Positions 24,689-31,812 of a stretch of DNA of 52,875 bases are shown here, piece after piece. Within the stretch, counting starts at the first letter, position 1. Every line of letters starts with the position of its first letter. A model generated the notes under the pieces. The model had not been told where the DNA came from. It saw only the letters and a list, made by a program, of their open reading frames with translations, and did no database searches. A program made the translations under genes and the position numbers. The DNA is from Rhodocyclaceae bacterium UBA2250. Its GTDB lineage: Bacteria > Pseudomonadota > Gammaproteobacteria > Burkholderiales > Rhodocyclaceae. The stretch is taken from contig DDXW01000016.1 of assembly GCA_002347285.1 (NCBI GenBank), positions 1-52,875 on the forward strand, written 5' to 3'.

Positions 24689-25953
24689 TGGAAACGCATC
24701 TCGCCGATTTCATGCGCGGCACCACGGCCGGCCAGGAGGCCGAGGAAATCCTGCGCAAGTGCGTGCACTGCGGCTTCTGCACGGCGACCTGCCCGACCTA
24801 CCAGCTGCTCGGCGACGAGCTCGACGGACCGCGCGGCCGCATCTATCTGATCAAGCAGGTGCTGGAAGGCGCCACGCCGACCGAGAAGACGCGCCTGCAC
24901 CTCGACCGCTGCCTGACGTGCAGAAGCTGCGAATCCACCTGCCCGTCGGGCGTGCATTACTCGCGCCTGCTCGACATCGGGCGCGCGGTGGTCGAGGCGC
25001 GCGTGCCGCGCCGTGGCGCCGACGCGCTGCTGCGCACGGCCCTGCGCGAGGTGCTGCCGCGCCCGGCGCTGTTCGGCACGGCGATGAAGCTCGGCCAGCT
25101 GGTGCGGCCGCTGCTGCCGCGCGCGCTCAAGGCCAAGGTGCCGCCGCTGACGTCGGCCGGCACCCTGCCGGCGGAGGCGCCGGCGGCCCTGCCGCGCAAG
25201 ATGCTGGCGCTGGCGGGCTGCGCGCAGCCGAGCATGTATCCGAACATCAACGGCGCGGCGAAACGCGTGCTGGCGAAGCTCGGCATCGATCTGTTCGAGG
25301 CCAATGGTAAAGGGGGCGCGGGCTGTTGCGGTGCGGTCAGGCTGCATCTCAACGACGCGACGGGCGCAGAGGAAAATGCGCGCCGCAACATCGACGCCTG
25401 GTGGCCGCACGTCGAGGCCGGCGTCGAGGCGATCGTCACCACCGCTTCGGCCTGCGGCGTGCAGGTCAAGGACTACGGCCACCTGCTGCAGGACGACCCG
25501 GCCTACGAGATGAAGGCGGTGCGCATCGCGGCGCTGGCGCGCGACGTGAGCGAGGTCGTTGCCGCCGAGCAGACCGCGCTGCTGAAGCTGCTGCGAAACC
25601 CGGTTCCGGCGGGGCGGCTTGCCTTCCATTCGCCCTGCACCCTGCAGCACGGCCTGAAGGTTCGCGGCGGCGTCGAGAGCATCCTGACGGCGGCCGGCTT
25701 CGAGCTGACCCCCGTGGCCGACGCGCACCTGTGCTGCGGCTCGGCCGGTACCTACTCGATCCTGCAGCCGGAGATCTCCGTCAAGCTGCGCGACAACAAG
25801 GTCGCTGCGCTGACCGCCGGCGCGCCGGCGGGCATCGCCAGCGCCAACGTCGGCTGCATCCTCCATCTGCAGGCCGCCACCGAACTGCCGCTCAAGCACT
25901 GGATCGAGTGGCTCGACGAGCGGCTGCAGGCCGCGCCGGAAGGCCGCGCATGA
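24688..25953 (+). CDS. glcF: Glycolate oxidase iron-sulfur subunit GlcF
   Basis: A 421-residue electron-transfer subunit. Two 4Fe-4S motifs, CVHCGFCTATCP (about residues 25-36) and CLTCRSCESTCP (about 76-87), are followed by two CCG domains with GAGCCGAVRLH near 210 and HLCCGSAGTY near 350. It carries electrons from GlcDE to the membrane. Translationally coupled at both ends. Confidence 0.93.
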   Translation: METHLADFMRGTTAGQEAEEILRKCVHCGFCTATCPTYQLLGDELDGPRGRIYLIKQVLEGATPTEKTRLHLDRCLTCRSCESTCPSGVHYSRLLDIGRAVVEARVPRRGADALLRTALREVLPRPALFGTAMKLGQLVRPLLPRALKAKVPPLTSAGTLPAEAPAALPRKMLALAGCAQPSMYPNINGAAKRVLAKLGIDLFEANGKGGAGCCGAVRLHLNDATGAEENARRNIDAWWPHVEAGVEAIVTTASACGVQVKDYGHLLQDDPAYEMKAVRIAALARDVSEVVAAEQTALLKLLRNPVPAGRLAFHSPCTLQHGLKVRGGVESILTAAGFELTPVADAHLCCGSAGTYSILQPEISVKLRDNKVAALTAGAPAGIASANVGCILHLQAATELPLKHWIEWLDERLQAAPEGRA

Positions 25954-26201
25954 GCGAACCCGCACCGAGCGGCGACGAGCGGCGCCAGAATCCGGAGATC
26001 CGCGCGCGCTTCGTCGAGGCCTACGAAGTGCTCGAACCGTTCTTCGACCCGGCGTACGCATGGGCCGGCCATACGCACGAGCACCTCGCCTACCGCGCCC
26101 TGCACGAGCGCTTCCCGCAGATGTCCCCGCAGGAGGTGCAGATCCTCGTCGAGGCGGCGCGCCGCGTGTTCTCCCACCGCCGGGCGCCCGCGCCGGGTTG
26201 A
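25950..26201 (+). CDS. Small conserved protein at the end of the glc operon
   Basis: An 83-residue soluble protein overlapping glcF by ATGA, hence cotranslated. The charged N-terminus is followed by FVEAYEVLEPFFDPAY and a His-rich stretch WAGHTHEHLAYRALHE. I do not recognise a domain. The position suggests a glycolate oxidase accessory factor, which is inference. The stop is followed by the hairpin at 26221-26240. Confidence 0.65.
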   Translation: MSEPAPSGDERRQNPEIRARFVEAYEVLEPFFDPAYAWAGHTHEHLAYRALHERFPQMSPQEVQILVEAARRVFSHRRAPAPG

Positions 26202-26220
26202 TGAGCCCGACCTCCCCCAG

Positions 26221-26240
26221 CCCCTCCTTCGCAGGAGGGG
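26221..26240. terminator. Perfect 8-bp hairpin between convergent glc and maoC genes
   Basis: CCCCTCCT pairs with AGGAGGGG around a TCGC loop, 19 bases after the last glc gene and 30 bases before the maoC stop. It lacks a T-run, so it may be a bidirectional attenuating hairpin or a small intergenic palindrome rather than a classical terminator. Confidence 0.45.
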
Positions 26241-26270
26241 AGACTGCGTGTTCGCTGCGCTCAGGCTGGT

Positions 26271-26708
26271 TCAGGCGTTGTTTTTGACCAGCAGCTTGGC
26301 GGTCGCCTCGGCGACGGTGGTACCGTCCTGGTTCTTGCAGACCCCCGTGAAGCCGACGACGCCGCCGTGGTGCTTGGGCTTGTCGTCCTTGGCCGCCACC
26401 GTCCAGGCGACGTGCAGCGTGTCGCCGGGCTTGACCGGGGCGGTGAACTTGATCGCGTGCTCCATGTAGGCGATCGCGGTGCCGTAGAGCAGCATGCCCA
26501 TCTGCGCGGCCATCACGTTGCTGGTCAGGTAGCCGTGGGCGATGCGCGTGCCGAACTTGCCTTGCTTCGCCCAGCTTTCATTGACGTGGAGGGGATTGAA
26601 GTCGCCGAACAGGCCGGCGCCGAGCACGACGTGGGTCTCGGTCAGGGTCATCGCCGATTCGTAGGTGTCGCCGACGTTCAGTTCGTTGTAACCGCGGCCT
26701 GGCAGCAT
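26271..26708 (-). CDS. MaoC-like (R)-specific enoyl-CoA hydratase
   Basis: A 145-residue hot-dog fold protein. The hydratase signature FGDFNPLHVNESWA (about 35-48), with catalytic Asp and His, and RIAHGYLTSNV are intact. Such single-domain MaoC proteins hydrate trans-2-enoyl-CoA to the (R)-3-hydroxyacyl form for PHA synthesis or beta-oxidation side routes. No fatty-acid gene is adjacent. GGAGAGG precedes the ATG. Divergent from the PP2C gene. Confidence 0.87.
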   Translation of the reverse strand: MLPGRGYNELNVGDTYESAMTLTETHVVLGAGLFGDFNPLHVNESWAKQGKFGTRIAHGYLTSNVMAAQMGMLLYGTAIAYMEHAIKFTAPVKPGDTLHVAWTVAAKDDKPKHHGGVVGFTGVCKNQDGTTVAEATAKLLVKNNA

Positions 26709-26752
26709 GGCTGAAATCCTCTCCGAAGGGCTAAGTGACTGGATTCTAACCG

Positions 26753-26758
26753 TATAAT
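26753..26758 (+). promoter_or_regulatory. Consensus -10 box (TATAAT) at leaderless spacing
   Basis: A perfect TATAAT ends six bases before the PP2C ATG; the predicted start point is the A of the ATG itself. No Shine-Dalgarno sequence fits between. No good -35 is seen. Confidence 0.5.
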
Positions 26759-26764
26759 CCCGCG

Positions 26765-27556
26765 ATGCCTTTCACCATCGAAACCTGCACCGCGCAGCAC
26801 ATCGGCGACCGCGAGGAGCAACAGGATCGCGTCGGTTTGTTCGCCCATCCGGAGCGCAAGGGCACGCTGCTGGCCGTGCTGGCCGACGGCATGGGCGGCC
26901 ATACCGGCGGCGCGCTGGCGGCCGAGCAGGTGCTGCATTCGGCGAAGACGAACTTCGAGAACGGCGCGCTCGGCGGCGCCGAGATCGAGAACTCCCTCGC
27001 CGGCGCGATCAACGACGCGCACACCGGCATCAAGCTGACGCGCTTCACCAGCGAGCAGGACCCGCACAGCACCGCCTGCCTGCTGGTGCTGCAGCCGGGC
27101 CGCGCCGACTGGGCGCACTGCGGCGACTCGCGCATCTATCATTTCCGCAACGGCGTGAAGGTCTCGCGCAGCTGGGATCATTCGCACGTGATGAACCTCG
27201 TGAAGATGGGCTATCTCACCGACGCGCAGGCCGAGCAGCACCCGCAGAAGAACCTGCTGATCTCCTGCCTCGGCGACAACGACGCGCCGAAGATCGATTT
27301 CGGCCACACGTCGCCGCTCGCCGGCGGCGACTGCTTCCTGCTGTGCTCCGACGGCGTGTGGGCCTATTTCACGGACGACGAACTGGGCCGCGTGCTCAAC
27401 GAGTTCCCGGTGCGGCAGGCCGCCGAGATCCTGATCAACGCGGCGCGCGACCGCGCCCAGGGACGCGGCGACAACTGCTCGCTGGCGATCATCCGCCTCA
27501 AGCAGCTCGAAGAGGAAAAACCCGTGCCGCTGTGGAAGCAGCGGCCGGCCAGATAA
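26765..27556 (+). CDS. PP2C-family serine/threonine phosphatase
   Basis: A 263-residue PPM/PP2C phosphatase. Metal-binding motifs are present in order: REEQQDR near residue 16, LADGMGGHTGG near 40, HCGDSRIYHF near 119 and CSDGVW near 196, plus GDNCS near the C-terminus. It is cytoplasmic and should dephosphorylate Ser/Thr proteins; no Hanks kinase lies in the window. It is followed 16 bases later by pntA and may be cotranscribed. The gene appears to be leaderless. Confidence 0.9.
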   Translation: MPFTIETCTAQHIGDREEQQDRVGLFAHPERKGTLLAVLADGMGGHTGGALAAEQVLHSAKTNFENGALGGAEIENSLAGAINDAHTGIKLTRFTSEQDPHSTACLLVLQPGRADWAHCGDSRIYHFRNGVKVSRSWDHSHVMNLVKMGYLTDAQAEQHPQKNLLISCLGDNDAPKIDFGHTSPLAGGDCFLLCSDGVWAYFTDDELGRVLNEFPVRQAAEILINAARDRAQGRGDNCSLAIIRLKQLEEEKPVPLWKQRPAR

Positions 27557-27572
27557 GAAGGAGGAAAGTCCA

Positions 27573-29168
27573 ATGGCCATGACCATCGGCGTGCCGCGCG
27601 AGACCTTCGCCGGCGAGAAGCGCGTCGCGACCGTTCCCGACGTCGTCGAGAAGCTGGTCAAGCTCGGCTTCGCGGTCGCCGTCGAGAGCGGCGCGGGCGA
27701 CGCCGCCAACTTCGCCGACGACACCTACCGTGCCGCCGGCGCGGAGATCGTCGGCGACGCGGCGAGCCTGTGGAGCCGCAGCGACATCGTCTTCAAGGTG
27801 CGCCCGCCCTCCCTGGCCGAGGTCGGCCTGATGAAGCCCGGCGGCGCACTGGTCGGCTTCGTCTGGCCGGCGCAGAACCCCGAACTGATGCAGGCGCTCG
27901 CCGCGAAACGAGCCACCGTGCTGGCGATCGACTGCCTGCCGCGCATGCTCTCGCGCGCGCAGAAGATGGACGCGCTGACCTCGATGGCCGGCATCAGCGG
28001 CTACCGCGCCGTGATCGAGGCCGCCAACGCCTTCGGCCGCTTCTTCGCCGGCCAGGTCACGGCCGCCGGCAAGATTCCGCCGGCCAAGGTCTTCATCGCC
28101 GGCGCCGGCGTGGCCGGCCTGGCGGCGATCGGCACGGCCGTCGGTCTCGGCGCGATCGTGCGCGCCAACGACACGCGCGCCGAGGTGGCCGACCAGGTGA
28201 AGTCGCTGGGCGGCGAGTTCGTCAAGGTCGACTACGAGGAGGAAGGCTCGGGCGGCGGCGGCTACGCCAAGGTGATGTCGGAAGGCTTCCAGGCGGCCCA
28301 GCGCGCGATGTACGCCCAGCAGGCGAGGGAAGTCGACATCATCATCACCACCGCGCTGATTCCCGGCAAGCCGGCGCCGAAACTCATCACCGCCGAGATG
28401 GTGCGGTCGATGCGCCCCGGCAGCGTCATCGTCGACATGGCGGCGGAGCAGGGCGGCAACTGCGAGCTGACCGAACCCGGGCAGGCGGTGGTCAAGCACG
28501 GCGTCACCATCGTCGGCTACACCGACCTGCCTTCGCGGCTGGCCAGGCAGGCGTCCACCCTCTACGCGACCAACCTGCTGCGCCTGACCGAGGAGCTGTG
28601 CAAGACGCAGAAGGAAAAAGGCGACGGCATGATCGACGTCAACATGGAAGACGACGCGATCCGTGGCCTCACCGTCATCAAACAGGGCGAAGTCACCTGG
28701 CCCGCCCCGCCACCCAAGCTGCCCGCGGCGCCTGCGCCCAAACCAGTCGCCGCCGTGCCTGCCGAGAAGAAATCCGGCCACGGCCACGGCGCCGGCGCGC
28801 CGATGGCGGGCGGCACGCTCGCGATCATCCTCGCCGTCGGCGCGGCGCTGTTCTGGCTGGTCGGCGCCTATGCCCCGCCGGCCTTCCTCGCGCACTTCAC
28901 GGTGTTCGTGCTGGCCTGCTTCGTCGGCTACATGGTGATCTGGAACGTCACCCCCTCGCTGCACACGCCCTTGATGAGCGTGACCAACGCGATCTCGAGC
29001 ATCATCGCCATCGGCGCGCTGATCCAGATCGCGCCGCCCGGGATGGGCGGCGAGCGGCCCGACGCCCTGATCCGCTGGCTGGCGGTGGTCGCCATCGCGC
29101 TCACGGCCATCAACATGTTCGGCGGCTTCGCCGTCACCCGCCGCATGCTGGCGATGTTCCGCAAGTGA
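27573..29168 (+). CDS. pntA: NAD(P) transhydrogenase subunit alpha
   Basis: A 531-residue fused alpha subunit. Domain I (about 1-380) binds NAD(H): VPRETFAGEKRVA at the start, GAGVAGLAAIGTAVGLGA near 170 and VDMAAEQGGN near 288. A Pro/Ala linker with KKSGHGHG leads to the membrane part of domain II (about 415-525, four helices). Together with PntB it couples hydride transfer from NADH to NADP+ to proton entry. AAGGAGG lies upstream of the ATG. Confidence 0.95.
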   Translation: MAMTIGVPRETFAGEKRVATVPDVVEKLVKLGFAVAVESGAGDAANFADDTYRAAGAEIVGDAASLWSRSDIVFKVRPPSLAEVGLMKPGGALVGFVWPAQNPELMQALAAKRATVLAIDCLPRMLSRAQKMDALTSMAGISGYRAVIEAANAFGRFFAGQVTAAGKIPPAKVFIAGAGVAGLAAIGTAVGLGAIVRANDTRAEVADQVKSLGGEFVKVDYEEEGSGGGGYAKVMSEGFQAAQRAMYAQQAREVDIIITTALIPGKPAPKLITAEMVRSMRPGSVIVDMAAEQGGNCELTEPGQAVVKHGVTIVGYTDLPSRLARQASTLYATNLLRLTEELCKTQKEKGDGMIDVNMEDDAIRGLTVIKQGEVTWPAPPPKLPAAPAPKPVAAVPAEKKSGHGHGAGAPMAGGTLAIILAVGAALFWLVGAYAPPAFLAHFTVFVLACFVGYMVIWNVTPSLHTPLMSVTNAISSIIAIGALIQIAPPGMGGERPDALIRWLAVVAIALTAINMFGGFAVTRRMLAMFRK

Positions 29169-29178
29169 GGACGACCCC

Positions 29179-30588
29179 ATGACCGCGAATCTTGCGACCG
29201 TCGCCTACCTCGGCGCCACCATCCTGTTCATCCTCAGCCTCGGCGGCCTCGCCAACCCCGAGACCGCGCGGCGCGGCAACCTCTACGGCATCGTCGGCAT
29301 GACCATCGCCGTGCTCGCCACGGTGTTCGGCCCGCGCGTGACGCTGGCCGGCATGCCCTGGATCGTCGGCGCGATGGTGGTCGGCGGCGCGATCGGCCTG
29401 TTCGCGGCGAAGAAGGTGCAGATGACGCAGATGCCCGAGCTGGTCGCGCTGATGCACAGCCTGGTCGGCCTCGCCGCCTGCCTGGTCGGCTTCGCCAGCT
29501 ACGTCGATACCTCGGTGGTCTTCAGCGGCGCCGAGAAGACGATCCACGAGGTCGAGATCTACCTCGGCATCCTCATCGGCGCCGTCACCTTCTCCGGCTC
29601 GGTGGTCGCCTTCGGCAAGCTCTCCGGCAAGATCGGCGGCAAGCCGCTGCTGCTGCCGGCGCGCCACTGGCTCAACCTGGCCGGCCTGCTGCTCGTCATC
29701 TGGTTCGGCCGCGAATTCCTGCGGGCGGAAAGCATCGCCGACGGCATGCTGCCGCTCGCCGTGATGACCGTCGTCGCGCTGCTGTTCGGCATCCACATGG
29801 TGATGGCGATCGGCGGCGCCGACATGCCGGTGGTGGTCTCGATGCTCAACAGCTACTCGGGCTGGGCCGCCGCCGCCACCGGCTTCATGCTCTCGAACGA
29901 CCTGCTGATCGTCGTCGGCGCGCTGGTCGGCTCCTCCGGCGCGATCCTCTCCTACATCATGTGCCGCGCGATGAACCGCAACTTCGTCAGCGTGATCGCC
30001 GGCGGCTTCGGCACCGGCGGCGGCGCGGCGGCGGCGAAGCAGGACGGCGCGCCGGCCGGCGAGGTGACGGCGATCTCCGCCATCGAGACCGCCGAGCTGC
30101 TGCGCGAGGCCAAGAACGTCGTCATCGTGCCCGGCTACGGCATGGCGGTGGCGCAGGCGCAGCACACGGTCTTCGAGATCACCAAGCTGCTGCGCGAGAA
30201 GGGCGTCAACGTGCGCTTCGGCATCCACCCGGTGGCCGGCCGCATGCCGGGCCACATGAACGTGCTGCTGGCCGAGGCCAAGGTGCCCTACGACATCGTC
30301 CTCGAGATGGACGAGATCAACGCCGACTTCCCCGACACCGACGTGTCGATGGTGATCGGCGCCAACGACATCGTGAATCCCGCGGCGCTGGAGGATCCGG
30401 GCAGCCCGATCGCCGGCATGCCGGTGCTCGAGGTGTGGAAGGCGAAGACCTCGATCGTCATGAAGCGTTCGATGGCCTCCGGCTACGCCGGCGTCGACAA
30501 CCCGCTCTTCTACAAGGACAACAACCGCATGCTGTTCGGCGACGCCAAGAAGATGCTCGACGAAGTGCTCGCGGCGCTGAAGTCGTGA
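29179..30588 (+). CDS. pntB: NAD(P) transhydrogenase subunit beta
   Basis: A 469-residue subunit with about nine N-terminal helices (to about 270) and the NADP(H)-binding domain III. In domain III VPGYGMAVAQAQ (about 315), GRMPGHMNVLLAEA (about 355) and GANDIVNPAA (about 394) are the nucleotide and active-site segments. It starts ten bases after pntA with GAGGA upstream and overlaps the next start (TGATG). Confidence 0.95.
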   Translation: MTANLATVAYLGATILFILSLGGLANPETARRGNLYGIVGMTIAVLATVFGPRVTLAGMPWIVGAMVVGGAIGLFAAKKVQMTQMPELVALMHSLVGLAACLVGFASYVDTSVVFSGAEKTIHEVEIYLGILIGAVTFSGSVVAFGKLSGKIGGKPLLLPARHWLNLAGLLLVIWFGREFLRAESIADGMLPLAVMTVVALLFGIHMVMAIGGADMPVVVSMLNSYSGWAAAATGFMLSNDLLIVVGALVGSSGAILSYIMCRAMNRNFVSVIAGGFGTGGGAAAAKQDGAPAGEVTAISAIETAELLREAKNVVIVPGYGMAVAQAQHTVFEITKLLREKGVNVRFGIHPVAGRMPGHMNVLLAEAKVPYDIVLEMDEINADFPDTDVSMVIGANDIVNPAALEDPGSPIAGMPVLEVWKAKTSIVMKRSMASGYAGVDNPLFYKDNNRMLFGDAKKMLDEVLAALKS

Positions 30589-31070
30589 TGGCCGCGAAGA
30601 CTCGGCGCTGGCAGGGCGGCGCATTTTTCGCGCTGTTGTGGTTTGCGCTGGCGGGCGGCGCGGCCGCCGCCGAGCCGGCGCCGCCGCCGACCATCGTCAA
30701 GGCCGAGTTCGGCATCTTCGAGGCCGACAAGGGCGGCGAGCTGGCCTTCATGCCGACGGCCGAGGTGCCCCGCCGCGAGGGACAGCGCTACGGCTGGATC
30801 ATCGAGCTGCGCGGTGCGCGGCGCTCGGTGGCGGTGCGCGAGGAATACCTGCTGCCGTCGAAGGTGTCCAAGGACGACGAAGCGGTGCGCAAGGGCCTGC
30901 TGATTCCGCTGCCGCGCCGCCAGCAGGTCAGCCAGCGGCAGCTGGTGCCGGTCGCCGGCCGCATCTACGGCGAGTGGTCGATCGGCGCCGGCGAGCCGGG
31001 TGGCCATCGGCACCTGCAGGTGATCGTGGAAGACCAGCTGGCCGGCGACTTCGAGTTCGACGTCAAATAA
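30588..31070 (+). CDS. Exported protein of unknown function downstream of pntB
   Basis: A 160-residue protein with a signal peptide (about 1-27, cleavage near AAAAEP) and a beta-rich mature part (IVKAEFGIFEAD, GWIIELRGARRSVAVREEYLLP). I do not recognise the family; it could be periplasmic. The ATG overlaps the pntB stop. The basic N-region KTRRWQGGAFF of its signal peptide is encoded by dispersed repeat copy 6, in a different frame from the other coding copies, so part of the export signal may have come from a repeat. Confidence 0.7.
   Translation: MAAKTRRWQGGAFFALLWFALAGGAAAAEPAPPPTIVKAEFGIFEADKGGELAFMPTAEVPRREGQRYGWIIELRGARRSVAVREEYLLPSKVSKDDEAVRKGLLIPLPRRQQVSQRQLVPVAGRIYGEWSIGAGEPGGHRHLQVIVEDQLAGDFEFDVK
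30598..30622 (+). repeat. Dispersed G-rich repeat, copy 6
   Basis: Three mismatches to the consensus. It lies in codons 4-12 of the exported protein gene, read in a shifted frame as T-R-R-W-Q-G-G-A. Confidence 0.6.
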
Positions 31071-31086
31071 CCCGGGCTCATCCGCC

Positions 31087-31665
31087 ATGAGAGAGCGCAT
31101 CGAGGAACTGCTGGCCCGCATCCGCGCGCTGCAGGAGGAGATCGAGGAAGAGTACCGCCGCCGCCTCGAGGAGTTCGACCGCAAGCGGCGCGAGCTGGCC
31201 GGCGAGTTCCTCGACCAGCAGCGGCGCTACCGGACCGGCCTGCTGCGCTACCTCGCCGACGCGCGCCCGGCGGTGCTGCTCACCGCGCCGCTGATCTACG
31301 CCGGCTGGCTGCCCTTCCTGCTGCTCGACCTGTTCGTCACGCTCTACCAGGCGGCCTGCTTCCCGATCTACGGCATCCCCAAGGCGAAGCGCGGCGACTA
31401 CCTCGTGTTCGACCGCGAAGGCCTCAAATACCTCAACGCGATCGAGAAGTTCAACTGCTTCTACTGCTCCTACTGCAACGGCGTCGCCGCCTTCGCGCGC
31501 GAAGTCGCCGCGCGCACCGAGCAGTACTGGTGCCCGATCAAGCACGCGCGCCGCCTCAAGGCGCCGCACGGGCGCTACCCGCAGTTCTTCGACTTCGGCG
31601 ACGCCGAAGCCTTCCGCCAGGGGCTGGAACGGCTGCGGAGCGAGTACAAGGACGCGGAGAAGTAA
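31087..31665 (+). CDS. Coiled-coil/membrane protein with Cys motif, unknown function
   Basis: A 192-residue protein. Residues 1-50 form a highly charged coiled coil, then a hydrophobic segment (about 62-97) likely inserts in the membrane, followed by a cytoplasmic or interfacial domain with NCFYCSYCNG (C-x2-C-x2-C near residue 123) and WCPIKHA near 148, a possible metal site. I recognise it only as a conserved proteobacterial hypothetical. It follows the exported protein gene by 16 bases with a weak ribosome site. Confidence 0.7.
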   Translation: MRERIEELLARIRALQEEIEEEYRRRLEEFDRKRRELAGEFLDQQRRYRTGLLRYLADARPAVLLTAPLIYAGWLPFLLLDLFVTLYQAACFPIYGIPKAKRGDYLVFDREGLKYLNAIEKFNCFYCSYCNGVAAFAREVAARTEQYWCPIKHARRLKAPHGRYPQFFDFGDAEAFRQGLERLRSEYKDAEK

Positions 31666-31689
31666 TACTCGGCGCTGGCGGGGCGGCGG
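31665..31689 (+). repeat. Dispersed G-rich repeat, copy 7
   Basis: One mismatch to the consensus. It begins on the last base of the preceding stop codon. With copy 8 (same orientation) it brackets the low-GC gene at 31813-33483. Confidence 0.75.
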
Positions 31690-31731
31690 CTTACGACCCC
31701 AAGCGGAGGTTGCCTGCCGAAGAAAGCGGAC

Positions 31732-31788
31732 GTTCAACATTTGAACTCACCGGACTGGCGCTGCTTGCCGCGACAGGTCCGGTTGAGT
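31732..31788. repeat. Inverted-repeat cluster beyond the low-GC gene, attC-like in part
   Basis: GTTCAA-CAT-TTGAAC (31732-31746) is a perfect palindrome. CCGGAC at 31750-31755 pairs with GTCCGG at 31777-31782, extended by ACTCA and TGAGT with one bulged base. Read on the minus strand, the ends fit the integron box consensus RYYYAAC (ACTCAAC) and GTTRRRY (GTTGAAC) at 57-base total length, just downstream of the minus-strand gene. The inner arms are not symmetrically spaced as in proven attC sites, so this is only a suggestion. Confidence 0.35.
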
Positions 31789-31812
31789 GATGGGGTGGCG
31801 TCACTGCTGACT

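Noticed and set aside
31732..31788. Firm call of an integron attC site
   Set aside because: The outer boxes fit but the inner arms are unevenly spaced and no integrase gene is in the window; kept only as a weak suggestion.
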